The notes beneath the pieces are model-generated. The model was not told the origin of the DNA. It saw only the letters and a list, made by a program, of their open reading frames with translations, and did no database searches. The position numbers and the translations under genes were made by a program. A stretch of DNA of 64,000 bases from Laburnicola sp. R22_1 (taxonomy: Eukaryota > Ascomycota > Dothideomycetes > Pleosporales > Didymosphaeriaceae), in contig JACONQ010000017.1 of assembly GCA_014281115.1 (NCBI GenBank), positions 930,001 to 994,000 of the forward strand, given 5' to 3'. Positions 13,752 through 26,220 of this stretch are shown piece by piece (position 1 is the stretch's first letter; each line of letters begins with the position of its first letter).

Positions 13752-14410
13752 TTTTCTCCCTGCTCTCTTCGACGCCATGACGATTTCCCTTTATGTTCAA
13801 CTCCTGAACCCCATATACCTACGTGGAGTCCTGGTGTTTCCGGTATTCTACGCTCTTCAGCCGCGCAGCTACCACCGTTCGGTTTCGACTTGCGTATTCA
13901 GCATAACCATTATTGCATCTACCTCTCCACCACTTTCGGTAACCGGCGTTGTTTTGGGAAACGAATTTTGTCTACCTCAGACACCTTGCATATCATGTGT
14001 ACAGACTTTGCGGAATTAATACATCACGTACGAGAATCGACCGAGTCTCAATTTATCTAGCCGCTAGGAATGATTCCGCTCTATTTTGGAGAACTGTACA
14101 TTTCGGATATCGGAAGCAAAGTGAATGGAGGGAGCGCTTCTTAGTCCCGGGTTTCATCATGGAAGAGAGGGCGGATTTTTTTTCAAGATATGGCAACTTC
14201 AAAATACCCATCAATACTACTGTTCAACTATTCCCATAGCGTTCAGTGAAGACCCATGAACATGCAGGCACTGATAGGGCTTAGGACGAACATATGTACA
14301 ACCAACCGGACCGTCACTTCGCGTTCGTCCGCACAAAAGGTCAAGACGGAACCCGGTCCAGTCGGAAACACACCGCTTTGACGTGCTTCGAGACGACCAG
14401 GGATGTCGAT
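13752..14410. other. 3' flank of the kinase gene up to the AT-rich border
   Basis: No convincing gene. The open frame 13949-14239 (96 residues) has no recognised motif. Composition stays GC-balanced until about 14450. Confidence 0.5.
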
Positions 14411-14478
14411 TCAACAGTGCCGCTCCCGCAGCTGACCTCTGCTCTCCTAGCAATAGTTATATATAGTAATACTATAGC
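14411..14478 (+). repeat. Border sequence shared with AT-rich block 2
   Basis: The left edge of block 1 contains CTCTGCTCTCCTAG followed one base later by AATAGTTATATATAGTAA. The same two strings, with the same spacing, occur at 49929-49961, the left edge of block 2. The match extends leftwards to TCAACAGTGCC / TCAACAATGCC, and most differences are C/T or G/A, the RIP type. Confidence 0.75.
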
Positions 14479-14562
14479 TCTCCCCTGGGGTTAATCTGTG
14501 ATGTCACGTGATCCTAGGCTAGCTATTTAATAAACTACTATATTACGCAATTAGCAATTTCT

Positions 14563-14563
<1 letters not shown>

Positions 14564-14638
<75 letters not shown>
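14564..14638 (+). repeat. (TAA)n microsatellite
   Basis: About 25 uninterrupted TAA units just inside the left edge of block 1. Confidence 0.95.
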
Positions 14639-14639
<1 letters not shown>

Positions 14640-14940
14640 TAACTTAATTATTTTATTAACTTTATTTTATAGTAAATTTTCTTTTATAATTAGTAAGCTA
14701 TATACTATTTTTTATAATCTTACTACTATTACTTATTTTCTTTATACTTTTATTACTACTACTTACTTTTATGTTTACTCTTATTATTTATAGTTTTTAT
14801 CTTAATAGCACTTTAAATAATTACTACTACTTTAATAAGCTTTTTATACTACTATTATACCTTTAGCTTTATATATAATTTTTATCTTAAAACTTTTATA
14901 ATATAGTTTTAGTATTATACTGTTATTATATTATAAAGGC

Positions 14941-15000
14941 TATATGGCGTTAATTTATCTACCTAGAAGTAGGACGATAAAGGCTTTTATCTTAATTATA
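14941..15000 (+). mobile_element. Family A element, 3'-truncated or decayed copy
   Basis: It begins ATGGCGTTAATTTATCTACC and runs through GACGATAAAGGCTTTTATCT, matching the first half of family A in sense orientation. The second half is not recognisable. Confidence 0.55.
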
Positions 15001-15711
15001 GTAATACTATTACACTAGTCAAGAATATTAAGTATTTTTATAGTATTTTCTTAGACTTTATTAATTATAAAGATGCGTAACACGTCCATACTATTTAAAT
15101 AAATCTTAACTAACTATATAGAATATATAAATATAATAGCTTTCATAATAAGTTACCTAAGCGTAATAATATTACTAATAGCTAAATAGATATTTATTAT
15201 AGCTAGAACTATAAGAAAAAGATAAGTTATATATAAGAGACTTTAGACTAAGAGGTTAGAGTTGCCTAAGTAAACTTATAAATTTAATAGAGTTTAATAG
15301 TAACTCTAGTTATAGACTTATATATATACTCCTAGCTTAGTAGAAGCATAGACCTAGAACTCTAAGGTAGTAGGCTAAGTAACTATAGAAGGGCGCTTAG
15401 TCCCTTATATATCTTCTCTCCTCCTAAAAAAATTCTAGCGTTATATTCTATACTTTCTATAGTAGTAGCACTAATCTCCTTTTTACGCGCCTAAAGTCTT
15501 AAGGATAAATTTAATACTGCGTGTACTAGTAATAGTACTCTAAGTCTCTAGGAGGTTCTAAGTGTACTTTAGCTAAAGAGAGCACTAGGCTTCTATCCTT
15601 CTACTTTTAGTAGAGCAACTTAGTTACTATATCTAACGCGTTTATATTTATATCTCTTAAGTTCTATAGAGTAACCTAGTTATTATATTTAATATATTTA
15701 TATTTATTTCT

Positions 15712-15824
15712 TAACCCTTTTTATTAATACCTTAAAACGCTTTTCTGTGTATACAATAGTAGGAGAGATATTTACTATTATTGTAATATTTTTATTAGAA
15801 ACCCCTTAGTCGTAAAAAAAAACC
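15712..15824 (+). mobile_element. Family B retroposon copy (113 bp)
   Basis: Bounded by the 12-bp direct repeat ATATTTATTTCT at 15700-15711 and 15825-15836, a target-site duplication. The 3' end reads CCCTTAGTCG, a run of A, then CC, like every other B copy here. The interior has an inverted repeat around ACAATAGTAG. The 5' end starts TAACCCTTTTTATTAATACC. Confidence 0.75.
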
Positions 15825-18069
15825 ATATTTATTTCTCTTAGTTTCTATACTGTAGCTACCTATTTTAGTTAAGAATTTGCGCTAGTGTTATTTGCTCTAG
15901 CTAAGGTAAATAAAAAGGTTTTTACCTTAGTTTTGCTTTTCTTCTCTACTCTACTACTATATCTATAATGCTCCTTATTAATATTACGCTGTATTCTAAT
16001 TACTACTCCTACTTTTATACTATTTTTACTATCTTTCTTATTATTAATCTCTATTATAGTTAGAGCTAATAAGTAATACCTTATAGCAGGCTTTATAAAT
16101 CTAAGTTAGTATCTAAAAGCTAGCTTAACTATAGCTTAGTATTTCCCTACAAAAATTATAACTTATAACACTCTTATTTATAATAGTAAGGCTTTACTAC
16201 TTACTTTAAAATTCTATAGTACTAAGAACTTTAAGAAGTTTATATGCCATAAAACTATAAAGAATTATTATAGGGTTAGTTCCTTAGTTCTTCTATATTA
16301 TTCTTTACTAATTCTAAGTAGTTCTTTAAGAACTTAAGCTATAATTAAAAGACCCTTAAGGCTATCTATATAATATCAAAGAAGTACGTTCTTAAGGCTG
16401 CCTATATTTATAAAAAGACTTGCTAGCACTATCTTAAGTAGTTTATTTTATATATATAAAGGCTTATAAAAAGCATAATTATAAGACTTATATTATTTAC
16501 TATAGTAAGTATTTAGATAAGATATAATAATTCTTTCGCAAACCTCTTTCTTACTAATCTATATCTTAGATCTAGGACAGCTTATAAGAGAACTTTGCTA
16601 AGACTAAAGTTACTAACTTTATTCTAAAATATATTCTTTATAGTAATAGTTATACTAATAAGCCTCTTCTTAATCTCTAGTAAGCTTATTTTAATATCTT
16701 TATTTATAAGTATAGCTCTACTATCTAGAGTGCTTAAGTTAAGTCCTAGAAAATAGATAATACTAATACTAGATATTCTAAATAGAATATAGAGCTTCTA
16801 TATTAAATTCTTATACTATTCTCTAAGCTCTTTCTAATAAACTTGCTATAAGTCCTAGGTTTTTAGAGTTTATCTTCTTTAGCTAATATTATACTATAGT
16901 TAATTGCTACTTCTACTTTACCTATTTTAGGGTCTTCCTATTAGGGTTTAGTTAAGCTTATTCTAGATATTATAGAGACTATCTATACTAGTAAGATATT
17001 AGAAAAATATAAGATTGCCGCTCTTTTAGAGTGTATTAAGTAGGTTTTAGATTTTATAGCTATTAGTTCTAATTAAATTGCTATTCTTTGTAAGAAAGTT
17101 AAGAGAATAGATCTTAATTCTAATCTAGGTAAGAGTAAGTTTATAGGGGAGAAGTAGTGTTCCTATTTATTCTTTTAGAATATTAGAATTTTTCTATTCC
17201 TATATCTAGCCTTATTATAAAGGTCTAGAGGTATTTTCTTATATAGTCTATAACTTTATAGGTATAGCTAAGCTATAAGCTTAGTTTCTAGACTACTTTA
17301 ATTTCTTTAGTTACACTATATTTATTTCCTCTTCTTTATAATATTCTTCTTTAAATAGCCCTCCCTTCTCCTCTTTCTAATTGCCCTACTTTCTATTACT
17401 TAGGATCTATATTATTTTATTATAAAAAGGATAATTCTCTCTTTTTCTACTAGCTTATACTAGAGCTAATACTCCTAAATAATTTATAGTACTTTCTTAC
17501 ATATTCCCTACTCTTCTAAGTAGATTATAGTCTTATTTTCTACTAATTTTTAAGTAATTAGTAGGGAGGGCTAAAAGTCTAGACTTATCCTAACCTCTTT
17601 TTAGTAAAGGCTTTCTAAGTTCTTTACTAGAGATATAACTTCTATACTAGAAGCTATAGCGTATTTATTAGCTTAGAAAGTTTCTATAAAAGTCTATAGG
17701 TAACTCTTTATTATTATTTTAGAATAGGAAGATATACATTTCCTAGTAATCTAATACCTCTATAGTAGAGAGATTTATAGCAGGTTCCTAAGTTAAATTA
17801 GTATTATCTAACTACTTAACTTAGTATAGTAATTTCTATAGTCTTCTTTCTCTTTAAATAGGTTTCTTAGCTAAGATATCCTCTATAACCTATTCCTCTT
17901 TTTTTAATAATAACAGCCTCTAGTTTTCTAATATCTATAGCCTAGCTAGGGAGAGAGTTTTTCTTAGCTAGGCGTAGATAATTTTTCAAAATATTAGGTA
18001 AACTCTAAATAAAATATCTAGTTTTATATATTATAGAAGTCTACTACTTATATAATTATATTATCTTTT

Positions 18070-18178
18070 CACGCCTTTTTTAATTACTAAGTAGGAGGCT
18101 CTGCTTTTTTGTCATGTTATTTGAGATGAAAGGCCTTTGTTGTCCTATCCCTAGATAGATAAAATAACGCCACATAAA
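18070..18178 (-). mobile_element. Family A element, reverse orientation
   Basis: It reads as the reverse complement of family A: CACGCC, TTTTTTAATTACTAAG, GGCTCTGC, GTCATGTTATTTGAGATG and finally AACGCCACAT. It is only lightly RIP-mutated. I could not find a clear target duplication around it. Confidence 0.7.
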
Positions 18179-19071
18179 GATTATTTTTATTAAGCGCCTC
18201 TTCTCTAGTATAATTACTATAGTTCTTACTAGGTTAGGTGTCTTCTTAACTAAAGCAATTAGACTTAGGCTCTACTTTAAAGTTTTTATTATTAGAAGAA
18301 GTAGTTAGGATTGCCTAATATGTGTTAATTTTAGCACTCTTAGGAGATAATAGTATAGAGTTATTAGATTTAAAGACTTTAAAGACTAGCTACTAGTAAG
18401 TATAGAGTGAAAGTAGGGTTGCAATAGAGACGTTTAACTATACTTTATTAATAAGCTATACTAAAAGGTAGCTAGGCAATATTAATAGCCTAGTAATTAG
18501 TTGTCTAGCTAAATATTTAATAGGTAGTAGGTAAGGGCTAGGGTAGTTATAGTAAAGGAAATAGATTCCTATAACTAGTGCTACTCTAGTTTAAATATAA
18601 GCTTAACTAAGGTCTAAAGTAGTAAAAAATTAAGATAAAGTGTATAAGGCTACTTAGTAAGGTAGAGTAGTAAAATATTAGAATAGACTAGATAGAGCTA
18701 CTTAGTAAAGTTAGCACTAGGGTAACCTAGTATCTAGGTTTTCTAAGTAGCTAAGTAGTTTATAAGGAGCGTCTATTATAAAGAAAGTAAGGAAAAATAA
18801 AAAGAAATGCCTAAGAGATTAATAGTTAGGCGTAGTAGGGTACCTAAATTTAATAGGTCTAGATATCTTATAAGTATAAGATAGCGCGCTTAGTAAGTAA
18901 GATAGGGCGTCTTATAAAAAGAGTAGAAGTATTACTTATATAAAATCTTGATAGACAGCGCTGCAGTGCCTCTAAAGCCTAATTTTAATTTTCCTTACTT
19001 AGTGCCTTTAGTCCTTATAGTATAACGCTAGTTAGGTATTATAGGCGAATTAGTCTTTAGAGGTAACGCAG

Positions 19072-19410
19072 TTATTATTTATTATTATATATTATTATTT
19101 ATTATTATTTATTATTATTTATTATTATTTATTATTATTTATTATTATTTATTATTATTTATTATTATTTATTATTATTTATTATTATTTATTATTATTT
19201 ATTATTATTTATTATTATTTATTATTATTTATTATTATTTATTATTATTTATTATTATTTATTATTATTTATTATTATTTATTATTATTTATTATTATTT
19301 ATTATTATTTATTATTATTTATTATTATTTATTATTATTTATTATTATTTATTATTATTTATTATTATTTATTATTATTTATTATTATTTATTATTATTT
19401 ATTATTATTT
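19072..19410 (+). repeat. 10-bp minisatellite (ATTATTATTT)n
   Basis: About 34 units, 32 of them identical in a row from 19091. It lies immediately left of the 118-bp tandem repeat region. Confidence 0.95.
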
Positions 19411-19419
19411 AGGGATGTT

Positions 19420-20190
19420 TAGGGTAGCCTTTTAATAGACTAGAGGAATCTCTTTTAATAAATCTAGGTGCAATTTATTAAACTAGAGTATAAAGTCTTA
19501 TAGGAATAACTAATAAGACTTTCTACTACTTATGCTATAACTAGTAGCTAGTAAACTTAGAATTCTAGTCTCTCTAAATAGGCCTTAGTAGTGTCTTAAT
19601 TCCACTAGCATAAAGTAGTACTACTACTTCTATAATTTAGAGTAATCTTTCTTAATAAACTATAGTAGCGCAACCTATTAAACTAGTCTTTTATAGGGGT
19701 AACTAATAAAGTTCCTACCCTTATATATTAAGTAGTGGAGGGACTTAAAGGTAGCCTCTTTTAATAGATCTTAGGGTAGTAAAATATAAACTCCCTAGCA
19801 CTAGAAATCCATCTTAGTAACTAATAAAGTTCCTACCTTTATGTATTAAGTAGAGGAGGAACTTAGAAGCAGCCTTTCTTAATAGACCTTAAGGTAGTAA
19901 AATATAAACTTCCTAGCGCTAGGAATTCTTCCTAGTAACTAATAAAGTTCCTACCCTTATGCGATAAGTAAAGGAGAAACTTAGAAATAGCCTCTCTTAA
20001 TAGACTTTAGCGTAATATAATAGCTACCTAGCACTAAAGTAATTAATAAACTAATATACTCTTACTAACTTATAATAGGCAAAGAAGTATAGAAGTAGCC
20101 TCTCTTAATAGACCTTAGCGTAGTATAATAACTACCTAGTATAACTAGTAACTAATAAGGTATAACTTCTACTAATTTAATTATCTATAG
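19420..20190 (+). repeat. Tandem repeat of about 118-bp units
   Basis: The string AACTAATAAAGTTCCTACC recurs at 19701, 19819 and 19937, a period of 118. Each unit also carries an AATAGACCTTA-like piece and GTAGTAAAATATAAAC. Degenerate units extend both ways, for example AACTAATAAGACTTTCTAC near 19507. No coding content was recognised. Confidence 0.85.
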
Positions 20191-20992
20191 GTAGCGTCTT
20201 AAGAGAAGAGTAGATATTATATTACTATCTACAGCTAAATAAAAATAGTTAGTCTTAGAATAATATAAGGGTAGTATATAGCCTTATAGGGCTAACCTAT
20301 TAAAAATAGCTAGAATAGTTAAAAGAGCTAGTTAAATTAATACTATTTTAAGATAGTAGATAAGAAAGAAATATAAAGGGCCCTTTCTTATATAGAGGGC
20401 GGCGTAGGGCATAGGCCTACGCTAACTACTACGCTAACACTAACTAGAAAAGGCGCCTTTAGAAAGATAAAAGGCGCAAATGAGAGAAATAGGGTGTAAA
20501 AGAGAGGTAATAGGGCGTGCTTAGTAGGAAGGCTAGCAAGTATTATTACACCCCTTATATTATATTTTTAATAGCTCTAAAGCAAAATTATATAATAGAG
20601 TAATAATAATAGCGTATATAATAAAACTTTACAATAGTATAATAAAAAATTAAAGAGTTTAAGGTAGATATAGAACTAGGTCTTAACCTATAGCGTATAT
20701 AGTAGATTTTCGCAATAAATACAGCCTAGCTAGATAAAGCTAAATAACTCTAGTTTACTTATTTAGTTAAACTTATTATAACTTAAAAATAGGCAAAGGC
20801 ATAATAGCTTACTAATACTAAAGCTAGCATAAGTCTTATTAGTCCTTTATATATTAAATAACACTAGCTAAGACTATATAATATTAATAACTTAATTACT
20901 CTATATCTTATAGATAGTAAAGTTATAGATAAGATTAGTTAAGCTATAGACCTTATAATATAATATAGTATGCACACTAGTACTATGTATTG

Positions 20993-21115
20993 TTAAATTA
21001 TCTTCCTAGGGGTAGAATAATAAAGACTTTCATCTTAAATAATATAATAAAAAAAGCAGAGCCCCCTACTTAGTAACTAAAAAGAGCGTAAAAAGGTAAT
21101 TAAAAATGCGTATTT
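20993..21115 (+). mobile_element. Family A element, sense orientation
   Basis: It starts with the TGTTAAATTA variant of the 5' end, then CCTAGGGGTAGAATAATAAAG, GCAGAGCCCCCTACTTAG and AAAGAGCGTAAAAAGGTAAT, and runs into an A-rich tail. A target duplication is not evident. Confidence 0.7.
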
Positions 21116-22000
21116 AAACTGGTAAGCAAGCTTAGTAGTCTTAGCGCGAAGCTCCTATATACAAATTTTTTATAAAGAGACTACTTAGAATTTTAGAGGA
21201 GGAATAAAACTTTAGTATAGTAACGCTATAGTTATCTATTCTTCCTCTACTATTCTAAGTTATAAACTACTATTTAGATTGTTACAAATAACACAAGTTA
21301 ATATATTAATAGGTATATTTCTTATAAGTAGTAGAATAAGAGTAATATATACTAGATATACTATCGCTTTATTACTATATTAAGATTATTCTTAATAAAT
21401 CTTCTACTATCTCTCTACGTTCTACCATCTATTTAGGCATTAATATTATTTTTAAAGAAGTACTTACTATTACTAAAAGTATACGCTATAGTTTTACGTT
21501 ACTACTACTAATATAGCTATGCTAGAGTTCTATTCTATCTATAAAATACTTATTTAGCGCGAAGGATACGTATACTTAACTATTTATAAGGCTATTCTTA
21601 TATACTAGTTAAACTAGCAGCTAGTTTAGTTTATAAAGGATAGTAGTACTATATTTCTACTCTAGTAGACGTAATTACTTCTTATTAGTACTAGAATCCT
21701 CTAGTAAAGGACGTAAAAGAAGGATAATAAGGTCTTTATTAATAGGCTCTAGTGTAGTAAAAGCGTTATATAGATCTATAAGATTCTTCTAGCTATTAAT
21801 ACTATTAAGTTAGAATAACTAATAATAGTAGTAGTAATAAGCTAGGTGTGCTGTATACGCTATAAGTAAACCTTATATAGGTTAGAAGCTTATAGGGCAT
21901 AGATAAGATATAAGTAAGTTTAAAGTTTAAAGTATTATCGCATTATTAGATATTTAAGATTTTTTAATTAGAATTACGTGCTATACATAGTACATAATAA

Positions 22001-22066
22001 TCTTCTATCTTAACTTACTTTAACCTTAAACTAAAAAAAAAAGGTTAAAAAGTATTTGGCAAGCCG
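22001..22066 (+). repeat. Short dispersed repeat C, copy 1
   Basis: ACTTTAACCTTAAACTAAAA, then AAAGGTTAAAAAGTATTTGGC, matches 53483-53545 in block 2 in the same orientation. The TTAACC and GGTTAA arms could pair as a small hairpin. The element type is unknown. Confidence 0.6.
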
Positions 22067-23656
22067 ACCACACTAGTACTATAATGTGTTTTATTACTAA
22101 TATTAGCGCTTTTACTATTATTGTTAGTATAAATTAGATATTTACTTATAACCTATAACTAGGGTTATATAACTAATTTATAATATTAAATATATATTAT
22201 TGCCTAGTTTATTATCTTAAAGATGTACTGCCTAAACTTTATACTAATATAAAATACTTACTAGTTTATTATAACCTATAACTTATAAGGATATTAGTCT
22301 AATTACTAGCTAGATAGCTTATTTAATAGTAGTTTACAATCTAAACTCTATTACTTAGCTAAAGCCTTATAACTAGGCCTAGCTAGATTAACTACCTAAC
22401 CTAATAATAGGCAATTATAATATATAGACGTTTTGTGTTACTATAGGACTAACTATATATAGTTAGATAGACTATAATAAGTTTATAAAAAGTTATCTAA
22501 TAAGTCCTAAATAGCAGATAAGATAAAGTAGTTATTACCTATGTAGTTATATAATAAGTCTTAATATTTTAATCTAAAGAAGGCTAATAAGTTACCTCTC
22601 TATTAACCTAAAATTAACTATACTATTAATTTTATTAATAATAAAGCTCTACAACCGCATATATATAGTCTTATATAATTAGAGACTATAGTAGTTAAAA
22701 AGTATATTAATAAAATAACTATAGAAGGGTTCTTATAGACAAGCACGTCTTACTACGTGTTACCTATTATTATTATTAAGAAACTAGGGGGTAGATTATA
22801 TGTTTGCATTAATTATTATGTAATTAACGCTATTATAAAATATAATCACAACGCGCTACTATTACTAAAAAATATATTAGTATATATAAATAAAATAAGG
22901 TTTATATCTATTATAGATAATATTACAAGTTTTAATAATATACGCGTTAAGGATAGTAATAATAAAAATAGTATTTCTTATATAATATAGACTCTACAAA
23001 TACAATATTATGCTATTTAGACTTCCTAGAGCTTCTAGTATATTTTAAATATATATTAATAAAACGCTACAATAGCACCTAGATAATGTCTATATAGCTT
23101 ATTTAAATAATATACTTATATATAGTAAAACTAAGAAGGATTATATAAAACATATATAGTTTATAGTTAATAAACTTAGAAAAGCTAGCCTATACCTAAA
23201 TATTAACAGGTGTTAATTTAAAGTTAAGAAGGTTAAGTACCTAGAGATTATTCTAACTACTAAGGGTATTAAAATAGACCATAATAAGATTTAGGCAGTT
23301 TATAACTAGTAGCTACTATAGTTGCTTAAAGATATATAGACCTTTTTTAGTTTTGCTAACTTTTACTAATAGTTTATTAAAGATTTTAGTTAGATTGCCC
23401 ACCTACTTATAAATCTAATAAAAGATAATATACTAAAGTACTAGCTTATTAAACTAGACTCTTCTACTATAACTACTTTAAAGATACTTAAGTAGGCCTT
23501 TATAACTATACCTATTTTAGTTTATTTTAATCTAGATAAGAAAACTTAGTTAGAAATAGATATATCTAACTTTATTACTACTATAGTCCTATTATAAAAG
23601 AATAATTAAGATATACTATAACTTATTACATACTTATTATATAAAATAAATTCTAT

Positions 23657-23780
23657 GTATTATTAAATTATCTGCCTAGGAATAGAACGACAAAGGCTTT
23701 CATCTTAAATAACATAATATAAAAAAGCAGAGCCCTCTGCTTAGTAATTATAACGATCGTAAAAAAGGTAATTACAAAAA
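23657..23780 (+). mobile_element. Family A element inserted in Gypsy RNase H, sense
   Basis: 124 bp flanked by the 9-bp direct repeat AAATTCTAT at 23648-23656 and 23781-23789. It ends GGTAATTAC followed by eight A residues, an A-rich 3' tail. Confidence 0.8.
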
Positions 23781-23798
23781 AAATTCTATAAAATGCAA

Positions 23799-23926
23799 AT
23801 CTTTTTCTATAATTACCTTTTTCACGCTGTTTTTAATTACTAAGCAGGGGGCTCTACTTTTTTTGTCATATTATTTAAGATGAAAGCCTTTGTCGTGCTA
23901 CCACTAGATAGTTAATTTAACGCCCC
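23799..23926 (-). mobile_element. Family A element inserted in Gypsy RNase H, antisense
   Basis: 128 bp flanked by the 11-bp direct repeat ATAAAATGCAA at 23788-23798 and 23927-23937. Read on the minus strand it starts GGGGCGTTAAATTAAC and ends GGTAATTATAGAAAAAGA. It lies 18 bp from the sense copy and is an independent insertion in the opposite direction. Removing both restores the RNase H reading in this relic. Confidence 0.8.
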
Positions 23927-25538
23927 ATAAAATGCAATTATAAGATTTATAATAAGAAGCTACTAGCTATAGTATAAGCTTTTAAAGAATAGAGGTCTAA
24001 ACTATTAGAAATCTAGAATCGTATTAATATTATTATTAATTACTTAGCTTTATAGTATTTTATAACTAGTAAGTAGCTTAACTAATAATAAGTATAATAG
24101 GTAGAGTTTTTAGCTAAGTTTAATTTTTATATTTAATACTATCTTAGAAAATAAGGTATAAAACCTAATACACTTACTAAGCAACCTAGTAACCTACCTA
24201 AGGGTAATAATAACTCTTACTAATAACACTAAGTTTAAATAGATTTATAACTAGAACTCTTTAAGGGCGAGAGTTTATATTATATAATTGCCGCCGCCTA
24301 TACTTTATTAGATAAAAGTTATTACTCTAGCGTATATCTTATAACTATGCTATACTATATTACGAAACTTATCGCTAATATTAATAAACCTACTACTATA
24401 GCTATAATAGAAACTAAGAAAATAGCGCAATTACTTAAGAATATTAAGACTATTTATGCCTCTAATAAGACAGTCTAAGATATTATTGCTGCTATTAAGT
24501 CTAAGGCCTGTTATTTGCCTAAGAAACTCTTTAAGTAAGGACTTAGAATAGAAGTTATAAGTTATTAGCTAAGTAAAAAACTCTTTTATATTAAAGATTA
24601 ACTATATATTTCTAATAATAAAGAACTCTATACGCAAGTTCTTAAGTAGGCCTATAATAGTATTACTACTAGTTATATTAGCTATCAAGATACCTATAAA
24701 CGCGTTAGTTATTTGTATTACTAGCTATAAATAATATATACTATTGTCTATTATATATACGCCTATATATTCTACTACTATAGTAAGCTATATTATAATA
24801 CTAAATATAGCTTGCTATACCTACTCCTAATTCTAAACTAATACTAGAAATTAATTTTTATAAACTTTATTATTAGTTTACTATCTTACTATAATAATAA
24901 ATAGGTATACACTACTATTATAGTTATTATGGACTAGCTTAGTAAGAAAAAGAAGTTTATTCCTATAGTTAAGATTATAGTAGAGGTAGTTATAGAGGTC
25001 TTTATTATATATATCTAGCGTAAGAAATTTTTTCTAAAAGATATTATTAGTAACTATGGTTTTTTTTTTGCGACTAAGGAGTTTCTAATAAAAATATTAC
25101 AATAATAGTAGATATTCCTTCTGCTATTATATACACAGAAAAGCATTTTAAGGCATTAGTAAAAAGGAGTTAGCGCGTTACAAGCGAGCTAAGTAAGGTT
25201 AATAGGCTTGGCGCGCCTACTCTAACTAAAAAATATCTATATACAAAACTATAGGTAAGGCTATATCGCCGTACTAGTTTAGAGTTAGGGGGAAGAGAGA
25301 TAAAATAATAGCGCTGGCGCTGCAACTAGTATATTACTATAACTATTATCTTCTTTACTATTATTCCTAAAGATATTACTAAAAGTAATAGCTATAATAG
25401 TAGGTTTATACTACTTATAAGATACATACTAGAAACTTATATACTATAGATATACTAACGCTCTATCTTTATATTAAAGTTAACCTTAATAAGGAATCTA
25501 CTATTACTCTATTTCCTACTATCTTCCTAGGCCCTAGT

Positions 25539-25565
25539 GCTAATGCTAATGCTAATGCTAATGCT
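25539..25565 (+). repeat. (GCTAAT)n hexamer run
   Basis: Four GCTAAT units plus GCT inside the long family B element. Confidence 0.9.
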
Positions 25566-26070
25566 GCCTAAAAGTACGCTCTAATAATCCGTCCGCTTAA
25601 AGTTGTCAGATCTATACTAAAATATCACTCTATCTAGAGTATTATTAATAGAAAGTAGAAGGTATATCTTACCCTATATAAGGCGGTCCTAGTATACTAG
25701 TTAGGCTAGTAATAGATTAGTAACTACAGGCGCAATAATAGATGCATAGAGTTTCTACTATAGTTTCTTATATTGCTACTAGTTAGAAAGGCGGCAATAG
25801 AGGGCAAGATTAAGGGTAAGATTAAGAGGAAAGAGAAGATAAAGATGTTTATTAATAAATTGCTAGGGGAGGAGAGTGTTGCATAGATAGGTTAGATCCT
25901 TATAGTTATAGTGTTAGATAGTAAGCGTAACGCGTAAGTACGCTAAGATCGTAGCGCGCTTACAGCGCAATTGCTAATAATAGCAATAATAGAGCTTAGT
26001 TTGCTATACACGCTTTAAGTAAATTTAGTAGGTGTTAGAGCGCTTATAGATAGTAAGGCGAGTGTATAGT

Positions 26071-26220
26071 TTATAAACTATTATAAACTATTATAAACTA
26101 TTATAAACTATTATAAACTATTATAAACTATTATAAACTATTATAAACTATTATAAACTATTATAAACTATTATAAACTATTATAAACTATTATAAACTA
26201 TTATAAACTATTATAAACTA
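26071..26220 (+). repeat. 10-bp minisatellite (TTATAAACTA)n
   Basis: Fifteen identical units near the 5' end of the long family B element. Confidence 0.95.

Noticed and set aside
19072..20190. CRISPR-like array
   Set aside because: The regular repeats are plain tandem arrays without unique spacers, and the genome is eukaryotic.
23657..23926. A single 290-bp foldback MITE
   Set aside because: Each half has its own target duplication and the central 18 bp are host sequence, so these are two insertions.
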